NCBI GenBank assembly: GCA_030640865.1 | Contig: DAOWIP010000327.1 | Span: forward strand, 1-8,188 | Reading direction: 5' to 3' | DNA: 8,188 nt | From: Sedimentisphaerales bacterium | GTDB lineage: Bacteria; Planctomycetota; Phycisphaerae; Sedimentisphaerales; SM23-30 | Shown here: piece by piece, positions 1 through 5,444 of the stretch | Layout of the letters: every line of letters starts with the position of its first letter | Numbering within the stretch: the first letter of the stretch is position 1 | Made by a program: the position numbers and the translations under genes | Notes under the pieces: generated by a model | Told to the model about the DNA's origin: nothing | Databases searched by the model: none | The model's input: the letters and a program-made list of their open reading frames with translations, nothing else

Positions 1-1152
1 CTCAAAATGGGTATGATTGGCGGCGGTCCGGGCGCCTTTATCGGCGAAGTGCACCGAAAAGCGGCGAGTCTGGACTATGGTATCGAGTTAGTTGCGGGGG
101 CGTTCGATATTAATCCGCGAAAGTCAAAGCAGATGGGGCGTGAGCTAAATCTCAATTCAAAAAGGACTTATCGCGATTATGAGGAGATGATCGAGAAGGA
201 ACTCAGTCTGCCTGATGGTGAACGGATCGACTTTGTCTCGGTTACGACCCCGAATAACTGGCATTTTCCCATCGCCCGTGATTTTCTCAACGCCGGTTTC
301 CACGTCATGTGCGAAAAGCCTATGACCCTTAATGTCAGGGAAGCCAGGGAATTGCAGAAGATAGTCAAGAAGACTCGCAGGGTCTTCGGTCTTATGCACA
401 ACTATACAGGCTACCCGATGGTCAAGCTGGCCCGCCAGATGGTGCGTGAGGGGGATATTGGAAAGGTACGCAAGATCGTTGTGCAGTATCCGCAGGGTTG
501 GCTGGCACAGCCTATCGAGCGAACCGGACAAATGCAGGCCGCATGGCGTACCGATCCGAAGCAAAGTGGCGCTGGTTGTTTGGGTGATATCGGTACCCAC
601 GCGGAGAACCTGGCTGGATATATTACGGGATTGAAAATCAGCCATATTTGCGCAGACCTGACGACGTTCGTTAAGGGACGGCGTGTGGATGATGACTGCA
701 ACTGCCTGATTCGTTATAATAACGGTGCTCATGGTGTGTTGCATGCCAGCCAGATTTCCGTTGGTGAGGAAAATAATTTAGCTATCTGGATTTACGGCGA
801 ACAGGGCAGTATGGAATGGCATCAGGAGCATCCGAATTACCTTTATGTCAAGGAGGCGAATGGCGCCGAACAAGTTTGGAAGCGTGGCAACCCGTATGTG
901 GCTGATCGCTGTCCTGCCGCGGCCCGGGCAACTCGGATTCCTTCCGGACATCCTGAAGCGTTCCTGGAGGCATTCGCTAATACATACTGCAATTTTGCCG
1001 ATACCGTCCGCGCGAAACTTACCCGGACCAGACCGGACCCGCTTGCACTCGATTTCCCAAATGTCAACGATGGACTTCGGGGTATGCTCTTTATCGAAAC
1101 CGTTAAGGCAAGCGCAAAGAGCAAACAGAAATGGACAAAGATGAAAAAGTAG
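1..1152 (+). CDS. Gfo/Idh/MocA family NAD(P)-dependent oxidoreductase (5' end probably cut by window)
   Basis: This is a cytoplasmic dehydrogenase of the Gfo/Idh/MocA family, whose members oxidise or reduce a hydroxyl/keto group on a sugar, inositol or sugar acid using NAD(P). Counting from the ATG at 7, the N-terminal Rossmann fold shows the glycine-rich loop GGGPGAFIG (residues 5-13). The family's EKP motif is at 103-105, with the lysine usually found at the active site. The C-terminal domain carries GDIGTH with D194 and H198, the usual catalytic Asp/His pair. The frame stays open to base 1, and the codons before the ATG (Leu-Lys) fit the start of the first beta strand, so the true start is probably just left of the window. 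About 381 residues is normal for the family. The gene lies 65 bp before an isomerase, a pairing common in sugar-catabolic operons. The substrate cannot be told from sequence; the family call is secure. Confidence 0.93.
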   Translation, partial: LKMGMIGGGPGAFIGEVHRKAASLDYGIELVAGAFDINPRKSKQMGRELNLNSKRTYRDYEEMIEKELSLPDGERIDFVSVTTPNNWHFPIARDFLNAGFHVMCEKPMTLNVREARELQKIVKKTRRVFGLMHNYTGYPMVKLARQMVREGDIGKVRKIVVQYPQGWLAQPIERTGQMQAAWRTDPKQSGAGCLGDIGTHAENLAGYITGLKISHICADLTTFVKGRRVDDDCNCLIRYNNGAHGVLHASQISVGEENNLAIWIYGEQGSMEWHQEHPNYLYVKEANGAEQVWKRGNPYVADRCPAAARATRIPSGHPEAFLEAFANTYCNFADTVRAKLTRTRPDPLALDFPNVNDGLRGMLFIETVKASAKSKQKWTKMKK

Positions 1153-1187
1153 ATGAGCGTGTGTTAAATTTTCAGGATTTTAGATTA

Positions 1188-1202
1188 GATCATTAAATCA
1201 TC
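1188..1202. repeat. imperfect AT-rich palindrome in the gap before the isomerase gene
   Basis: GATCATTAAATCATC reads almost the same on both strands (12 of 15 positions symmetric). It sits 3 bp before the Shine-Dalgarno of the isomerase gene. It could be a small operator or simply AT-rich spacer. No convincing -35/-10 pair accompanies it. Confidence 0.2.
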
Positions 1203-1204
1203 AT

Positions 1205-1209
1205 AGGAG
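1205..1209 (+). promoter_or_regulatory. Shine-Dalgarno of the isomerase gene
   Basis: AGGAG lies 8 nt before the ATG at 1218 and fixes that start. It is the best ribosome-binding site among the plus-strand genes; the next two genes have only weak ones. Confidence 0.8.
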
Positions 1210-1217
1210 ATAAGCAA

Positions 1218-2216
1218 ATGATTAGACCTGTAACACTATTTACCGGACAATGGGCGGATCTGCCGCTGGCGAAACTGGCGGAGATGGCTGCCGGTTGGGG
1301 ATACGAAGGACTTGAACTTGCCTGTTGGGGTGATCACATGGACCTTGACAAGGCCTCGGTGAACAAGGATTACTGCAGGAAGCAGAAGGAGATTCTGGAA
1401 AAGCACGATATGAATCTCTTTGCCATCAGCAATCATCTTTCCGGGCAGTTGGTATGTGATGTACTGGATGAGCGTCACGACGCGTTCCTGCCGGATTCAC
1501 TTCAGGGCAGCGGCGTTTCGGCGGACAAGAAACGGGCCTGGGCCGTGGAGATGCAGAAGAAGGCGGCAAGGGCAGCTCAAAACCTGGGCATCAAGGTAGT
1601 CAACGGTTTTACCGGCTCGCCAATATGGCAATATTTCTACGGTTTTCCACCGGTTTCGGAGGAGACGATTGAGAACGCGTTTAAAGATTTTGCCAGGATA
1701 TGGAATCCGATCCTTGACGTTTATGATGAGTGCGGAGTGAAATTTGCCCTGGAGGTTCATCCGTCGGAAATTGCCTTTGATATAATCACGGCCAAACGGG
1801 CTTTGGAGGCCCTGGGCAATCGTGAGGCGTTCGGTTTCAATTTTGACCCCAGCCACCTGCATTGGCAGATGGTCGATCCGGTATGTTTTCTGCGGGAATT
1901 CTCCGATCGTATTTATCATGTTCATATGAAGGACGCAGCGTTACAGCTTGACGGACGTAGCGGGATTCTGGGTTCGCATCTGAATTTCGGTCAACCGGAA
2001 CGCGGTTGGGATTTCCGATCGCTGGGTCACGGCGGAGTCGATTTCGAAGAGATTATCCGCACACTGAATCACATCGGTTATCAGGGCCCGCTTTCGGTGG
2101 AATGGGAAGACTGCGGTATGAACCGTGAACACGGTGCCCGGGAAGCGTGCGAATTTGTGAAAGAAGTTAATTTTTCACCTTCCGATGTGGTCTTCGACAC
2201 TGCGTTTGATAAATAG
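1218..2216 (+). CDS. sugar phosphate isomerase/epimerase, xylose-isomerase-like TIM barrel
   Basis: This is a 332-residue cytoplasmic protein of the AP-endonuclease-2/xylose-isomerase-like TIM-barrel superfamily (IolE/hydroxypyruvate-isomerase group, COG1082). Members isomerise, epimerise or dehydrate sugars and inositol derivatives using a divalent metal. The expected metal ligands are at the ends of the barrel strands: E179 (in LEVHP), D210 and H213 (in FDPSHLHW), H236 (in VHMKD) and E295 (in VEWED). The first strand motif (VTLFTGQWADLPL) and the GWGYEGLELA segment are also typical. The start at 1218 is supported by an AGGAG 8 nt upstream. The gene follows the Gfo/Idh/MocA dehydrogenase by 65 bp and precedes the beta-helix gene by 12 bp, so the three are probably co-transcribed. 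Dehydrogenase/isomerase pairs often interconvert unusual sugars or sugar acids, but the substrate here is unknown. All metal-binding residues are present, so it should be active. Confidence 0.92.
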   Translation: MIRPVTLFTGQWADLPLAKLAEMAAGWGYEGLELACWGDHMDLDKASVNKDYCRKQKEILEKHDMNLFAISNHLSGQLVCDVLDERHDAFLPDSLQGSGVSADKKRAWAVEMQKKAARAAQNLGIKVVNGFTGSPIWQYFYGFPPVSEETIENAFKDFARIWNPILDVYDECGVKFALEVHPSEIAFDIITAKRALEALGNREAFGFNFDPSHLHWQMVDPVCFLREFSDRIYHVHMKDAALQLDGRSGILGSHLNFGQPERGWDFRSLGHGGVDFEEIIRTLNHIGYQGPLSVEWEDCGMNREHGAREACEFVKEVNFSPSDVVFDTAFDK

Positions 2217-2228
2217 AGTTATCAAGCA

Positions 2229-3467
2229 ATGAAACGAGCACTATCGTTTGTATTAATAGTTATACTCGCTGTTCACGTGATAGGAATAGCGAGGGATGAT
2301 TATCAGGTAGCGAAAATTACAGTTGGTCCGCGCGGACCTGTTGGTCCCGATGTGCCTTTGGGCGAAACTGAGAAGAGACAATACAGCGAGTGTGTCGTTG
2401 TGAAGGGACATACGGCAGCGGCTGTTCAAGCGGCGTGTAAGCGTGCAGTCAAAGAAGGGATACGAGTAGTATTCTTACCGGCGGGACAATATATTTTTAA
2501 GAAACAAGTGGGAGTACCAGGCGGGATAATTCTGTTGGGTGAAGGCTCAAAGACACTCTGTCGTGCCGGAGATAGCAGTGTCCACTTATTCAGTGTCGAA
2601 GGTGATATGGTGCGTTTCACTCGCCTGAAACTCCAGGGTGCCAATACGAGCACAAGTACGAACAACGATACCTATGGTATCGTCGTATCCGGCAGACAAG
2701 ACATCCGCATCGACCACTGTGAACTGCTTGGATTCAGCTATGCCACGAGCTTCGCCAGCGAGGCCACTGTTCAGGTTGATCATTGTTTTATCCACCATAA
2801 CCTTCGCGATGGTTTGGGCTATGGGGTGGCGATTTATTCAGGAGCCTACGTTCTGGTTAGTGACAATGAGTTCAGCCAAAATCGCCACTCTTTGGCCTCG
2901 AACGGTGCTCTGGATTGGAGCAGTCCCAAAATCGCAGGAAAATTTCTCCATAAACCCGGTATAAGGAAAACCCACTGGGAATTCATTCGCAACAAGGTGG
3001 GTAGTAACGACCACTCACGCTATGAGCTTTGTGTGGTTGACACTCATCCTGGCATGGACGGAACCTTTGTAGTAGAGGGGAATCTTTTTGAGAAACTTCG
3101 GCACGGAGTAGGTATTCGAGATGGTTCCGGACTCATCCGTGGCAACGTTTTCCGCAACCTGCGAACTGCAACAAACTTCCGTGATCTGATTGGTATTTCC
3201 GTCAGTTATGGTAAACATAATGGTATTCCGGTTGAAGGTTGCATGCCGCGTGACATTACAATAGAGGATAATATTTTTTTGCCAGGTAATGCAAAGTATA
3301 AAAAGTATCAAGTTAGCAAGGCGGAAAATATCACTATAGATGGTGAACTTGTCTCCAGGACTCGTGTGGAGCGGGCTGCTGTGGAGCCAATGCCTTTGCT
3401 TATTCCCGTGGATGATGAAGGGAAACTCGGCATCAGCCGACGCAAGACTGTTGCAAAGCCACGGTAA
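2229..3467 (+). CDS. secreted right-handed parallel beta-helix protein (pectate-lyase-superfamily fold)
   Basis: This is a 412-residue exported protein. Residues 1-21 form a Sec signal peptide: a basic start (MKR), a hydrophobic core, and likely cleavage near the IGIA/RDD junction. Residues 62-110 match the N-terminal entry of the pectate-lyase-3-like fold: a helix (AAAVQAACKRAVKEG), then VVFLPAGQYIF and GGIILLGEGSKT. The rest is a series of beta-helix coils of the type IRIDHCELLGF, VQVDHCFIHHN, YVLVSDNEFSQN, FVVEGNLFEKL, LIRGNVFRNL and ITIEDNIFL. A tail after about residue 370 lacks coils. The fold occurs in polysaccharide lyases, GH28-type hydrolases, epimerases and non-catalytic adhesins, and I cannot pick out a catalytic triad. 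The start is 12 bp after the isomerase stop with no clear Shine-Dalgarno, suggesting coupled translation. Together with the following propeller gene and the nearby sulfatase it suggests extracellular glycan handling. The fold call is firm; activity is open. Confidence 0.85.
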   Translation: MKRALSFVLIVILAVHVIGIARDDYQVAKITVGPRGPVGPDVPLGETEKRQYSECVVVKGHTAAAVQAACKRAVKEGIRVVFLPAGQYIFKKQVGVPGGIILLGEGSKTLCRAGDSSVHLFSVEGDMVRFTRLKLQGANTSTSTNNDTYGIVVSGRQDIRIDHCELLGFSYATSFASEATVQVDHCFIHHNLRDGLGYGVAIYSGAYVLVSDNEFSQNRHSLASNGALDWSSPKIAGKFLHKPGIRKTHWEFIRNKVGSNDHSRYELCVVDTHPGMDGTFVVEGNLFEKLRHGVGIRDGSGLIRGNVFRNLRTATNFRDLIGISVSYGKHNGIPVEGCMPRDITIEDNIFLPGNAKYKKYQVSKAENITIDGELVSRTRVERAAVEPMPLLIPVDDEGKLGISRRKTVAKPR

Positions 3468-3511
3468 AAGGCCAAAGTTACGGGGGCTATTTAACTGTGG
3501 TTGATGAAAAG

Positions 3512-3553
3512 AGATATATGAATGATGAAATATTAAGATAACAGATATATGAA
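3512..3553 (+). repeat. 11-bp direct repeat in the leader of the propeller gene
   Basis: AGATATATGAA occurs at 3512-3522 and again at 3543-3553, 31 bp apart. Each copy contains an ATG. The second ATG (3549) starts the propeller gene, whereas the first (3518) opens a frame that stops after seven codons (MNDEILR). The 81-bp gap between the beta-helix and propeller genes is AT-rich and holds no clear Shine-Dalgarno or terminator. The repeat could be chance, a small duplication or a leader element. Confidence 0.35.
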
Positions 3554-4832
3554 AAACAGGCAGTTAGTAATAACAATTGGCCTGATGTTTTTGGTGCTTA
3601 CCGGTCCGGTTGTGGACGCTGAGCCGGTTGGCTCGGTTAAGACGTCGGAAAGTGTATCCGATCGTAATCTCCCGCCGGTGCGTGCTGTTACCAGTGGCCC
3701 AAAGCATCATTGGTTCTCGTATTACGACAAGTGGCAGTTTGACCCCACGGATCGTTTTTTGTTGGGTATGGAGGTTGATTTTGAGCATCGCTCTGTGAAA
3801 GCTGACGATATGATCAAAATCGGCATGATAGACCTTCAGGACAATGACCGGTGGATTGAGTTGGGCCAGACTCGCGCCTGGTGCTGGCAGCAGGGTTGTA
3901 TGTTACAGTGGCGGCCGGGTTCTATGTCGGAGGTGTTATGGAACGACCGTCAGGGTGATCATTTCGTTTGCCACATCCTTGATGTCTTTACGAAAAAGAA
4001 GCGGACCGTTCCGCATGCCGTTTATACTGTCAGCCCCGACGGACGCACGGCTGTAGCACCGGACTTTCGCCGGATCAGCGATGTGCGTCCCGCCTATGGC
4101 TATCGTGGTCTGTCCGATCCGTGTGTCAACGAATTGTCGCCGAAGGACACCGGTATTTTTCGGATAGACCTGGAAACCGGCAGACAGAAACTGATTATCT
4201 CGATAGACCAGATTGCGAAATTGGGCAATATCCCGAATAATCAGAAAGGCATTAAGCATTACTTCAACCATCTGCTGTTCGGCCCGGACGGTAAGCGATT
4301 TATTTTCCTGCATCGCTGGCGTTACCCCAAAGGTAACCGCCTGACTCGGATGCTCACCGCGGCTCCGGACGGCAGCGATATTCGGATTATCGACGATAAT
4401 GGTTATACTTCTCATTTTATCTGGCGTGATCCGAAGCATATCCTGGCTCAATCCAGTCAGCCTCCGCACGGACATGGGTTTTATCTCTTCGAAGATGGCG
4501 GCAAACGGAGCGTTCAGATCATAGGCAAAGACGTTATCCCGAACAGGGGCGGGCATTGTACGTATTTGCCTTTACATAACGGCGAATGGATTCTTAGCGA
4601 TACGTATCCCGACAAGCAGCGTATTCAGCATGTTTTGCTTTATCATATTCCGTCGAACAGGAATATTTTTCTTGGCCATTTTCATTCTCCGAAGGGATAT
4701 GATGGCGAATGGCGGGTCGATACTCATCCGCGTTTCAGTCGCGACGGACAGAGCGTTGTCGTCGATTCACCCCACGGCGGCAATGGCCGCCAGATGTACC
4801 TGATTGACATCAGTGGGATAGTCAACAAATAG
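3549..4832 (+). CDS. secreted beta-propeller protein resembling oligogalacturonate lyase (PL22-like)
   Basis: This is a 427-residue exported protein. Residues 1-24 are a Sec signal peptide ending VVDA/EPVG. The mature part is a TolB/WD40-like propeller with recurring blade motifs: VSPDGRTAV, FGPDGKRFIFL, AAPDGSDIRII and FSRDGQSVVV. The layout of its second half recalls oligogalacturonate lyases (PL22), which bind a metal through propeller histidines. Candidate ligands fall at matching places: H237/H241 before the FGPDG blade, H289 in GYTSHFIW, H336 in GGHCTYLP followed by WILSDTYPD, and H393 in VDTHPRFSRDG. PL22 enzymes cleave short unsaturated or uronic-acid oligomers by beta-elimination, but this protein is exported and its blade sequences are divergent, so a related fold with another substrate, or no catalysis, is possible. 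It is the last plus-strand gene and no strong terminator follows it. Its Shine-Dalgarno is poor. The propeller fold is secure; the lyase link is an inference. Confidence 0.78.
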   Translation: MKNRQLVITIGLMFLVLTGPVVDAEPVGSVKTSESVSDRNLPPVRAVTSGPKHHWFSYYDKWQFDPTDRFLLGMEVDFEHRSVKADDMIKIGMIDLQDNDRWIELGQTRAWCWQQGCMLQWRPGSMSEVLWNDRQGDHFVCHILDVFTKKKRTVPHAVYTVSPDGRTAVAPDFRRISDVRPAYGYRGLSDPCVNELSPKDTGIFRIDLETGRQKLIISIDQIAKLGNIPNNQKGIKHYFNHLLFGPDGKRFIFLHRWRYPKGNRLTRMLTAAPDGSDIRIIDDNGYTSHFIWRDPKHILAQSSQPPHGHGFYLFEDGGKRSVQIIGKDVIPNRGGHCTYLPLHNGEWILSDTYPDKQRIQHVLLYHIPSNRNIFLGHFHSPKGYDGEWRVDTHPRFSRDGQSVVVDSPHGGNGRQMYLIDISGIVNK

Positions 4833-4901
4833 TGAAACGTGTATAGTCCGCAATCTCTTTGACAACAGTACACAAGGTCGTCCTACGCTTACTGACCCCT
4901 T

Positions 4902-5267
4902 TTACGGTTTTGTCCAGGCCAGTTCCGCAAGGTATAGCCCGTGCCGATTTATCCACTGTTTGTCCTCGGGGCCGCAGGATGAAAGATATGCTTTGCCTTG
5001 ATATTCCAGAATTTCAACAGCGTGACCATAAAGCGTTGTTACGACCGCGTCCATCGAAAACTCGTCGCACTTTTGCGATACACAAACAATGGTTTCATAG
5101 TAATGCCGATGTGCGTATGTAAAGAATAAATAATATAAACCATTTCTATATACAACAAGCGGTGATTCTGCACCGCCCCACTTTACGCCGTCGTTTAGAA
5201 AAAAGAAGGCACCCGGCGCTACCGCTTCGGGCTTGTTAAATTGATACCATCGCCTAATGCTACGCAT
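4902..5267 (-). pseudogene. 3' remnant of a GH43/GH32-like five-bladed-propeller glycosidase
   Basis: The minus-strand frame encodes 121 residues. From about residue 25 onward they match the last third of a glycosidase of the GH43/GH32 beta-fructosidase superfamily. GAESPLVVYRNGLYYLFFT (E34 is the superfamily's conserved ESP glutamate) is followed by GHAVEILEYQGKAYLSSCG and a natural C-terminal end, GLYLAELAW. The N-terminal blades, including the catalytic aspartate region, are missing. Upstream the frame hits a stop (TAG at 5274-5276), and no other frame up to 5440 looks like the lost part. The ATG at 5267 has no Shine-Dalgarno, and residues 1-24 are low-complexity sequence from a GC-rich repeat rather than glycosidase. 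I therefore call it a 5'-deleted gene. It lies 3' of the sulfatase on the same strand, so the two may once have been an operon. Its 3' end faces the propeller gene. Confidence 0.7.
5199..5234 (-). repeat. GC-rich hairpin with T tract, terminator- or REP-like, inside the glycosidase remnant
   Basis: Read on the minus strand, AAGCCCG (from 5234) and CGGG...GCCTT (to 5206) form an imperfect hairpin with bulges, followed at once by C and six T (5204-5199). It marks the point where glycosidase similarity begins, so it may be part of an inserted repeat. In one minus-strand frame it reads like the Arg/Pro/Lys-rich peptides (SPKR.RR type) that I recall from dispersed repeats in planctomycete genomes. 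It could also act as a terminator for transcripts coming from the sulfatase. Confidence 0.4.
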
Positions 5268-5287
5268 CAGACGCTACCACCCGGCGC
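5210..5287. repeat. 10-bp direct repeat CACCCGGCGC, two copies 68 bp apart
   Basis: CACCCGGCGC occurs at 5210-5219 and 5278-5287. The 7-mer CGCTACC also occurs next to both copies (5217-5223 and 5272-5278) but on opposite sides. The copies bracket a 58-bp segment at the broken 5' end of the glycosidase remnant. They may be part of a dispersed repeat or flank a small insertion. Confidence 0.45.
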
Positions 5288-5358
5288 CCTGCCGGAACTG
5301 TTTGCGATGCTTGCGGCGGTAGTGTATTTTATTGCGGGGCCTGGCTGTGCGGTTACCG

Positions 5359-5422
5359 GCGTAAAAATCCTTCTGATACAGAGAAAATTAGTTCGTTTCG
5401 TTCAGAATGACGATTTTTACGC
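5359..5422. repeat. palindromic interspersed repeat, degenerate copy of the family with core TTCGCTTCGCTCAGAATGAC
   Basis: A perfect 11-bp inverted repeat (GCGTAAAAATC at 5359-5369, GATTTTTACGC at 5412-5422) encloses a second 6-bp pair (TTCTGA at 5371-5376, TCAGAA at 5402-5407) and a loop of about 25 nt. Positions 5392-5411 match the core of a repeat often seen between genes in unrelated bacteria at 18 of 20 bases (my recollection of the core). When translated by accident this repeat gives peptides like RFAQND; here it gives RFVQND. It starts 22 bp after the sulfatase stop, so transcribed RNA would fold into a long hairpin that could protect or end the sulfatase message. No T tract follows on the minus strand, so it is not a standard intrinsic terminator. 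Confidence 0.7.
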
Positions 5423-5444
5423 AAAACTTTTTGGTTAATCATTT

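Larger units (their letters stand above)
4833..5444. other. 612-bp stretch without an intact gene, between two convergent units
   Basis: The plus-strand operon ends at 4832 and the minus-strand sulfatase ends at 5445. The stretch between holds about 70 bp with nothing recognisable (4833-4901), the glycosidase remnant (4902 to about 5195), a GC-rich hairpin and direct-repeat segment (5199-5287), about 70 bp of uncertain sequence, and a palindromic interspersed repeat (5359-5422). I see no transposase and no strong terminator for the propeller gene. Confidence 0.7.

Noticed and set aside
157..744. 195-codon minus-strand frame opposite the oxidoreductase
   Set aside because: It is a shadow of a conserved dehydrogenase with no ribosome-binding site or recognisable domain.
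2325..2363. Collagen-like Gly-Pro-rich segment (GPRGPVGP) in the beta-helix protein
   Set aside because: Only about three Gly-X-Y triplets; far too short for a collagen-like domain.
3491..3520. Possible internal promoter before the propeller gene (TTAACT and TATATG, 18-bp spacer)
   Set aside because: Both boxes are weak matches in AT-rich sequence; the gene is more simply read from the operon.
3936..4556. 206-codon minus-strand frame inside the propeller gene
   Set aside because: It is antisense to a well-supported gene and its product has no recognisable family features or start signal.
4859..5122. 87-codon plus-strand frame
   Set aside because: It is antisense to the glycosidase remnant, which is the strand with family motifs.
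5245..5330. Integron attC-like imperfect hairpin
   Set aside because: The arms share only scattered short matches, there are no proper core sites, and no integrase or cassette array is present.
5241..5438. 65-codon plus-strand frame with a hydrophobic stretch
   Set aside because: It runs through the repeat segments, has no Shine-Dalgarno, and its end is the accidental translation of the interspersed repeat.
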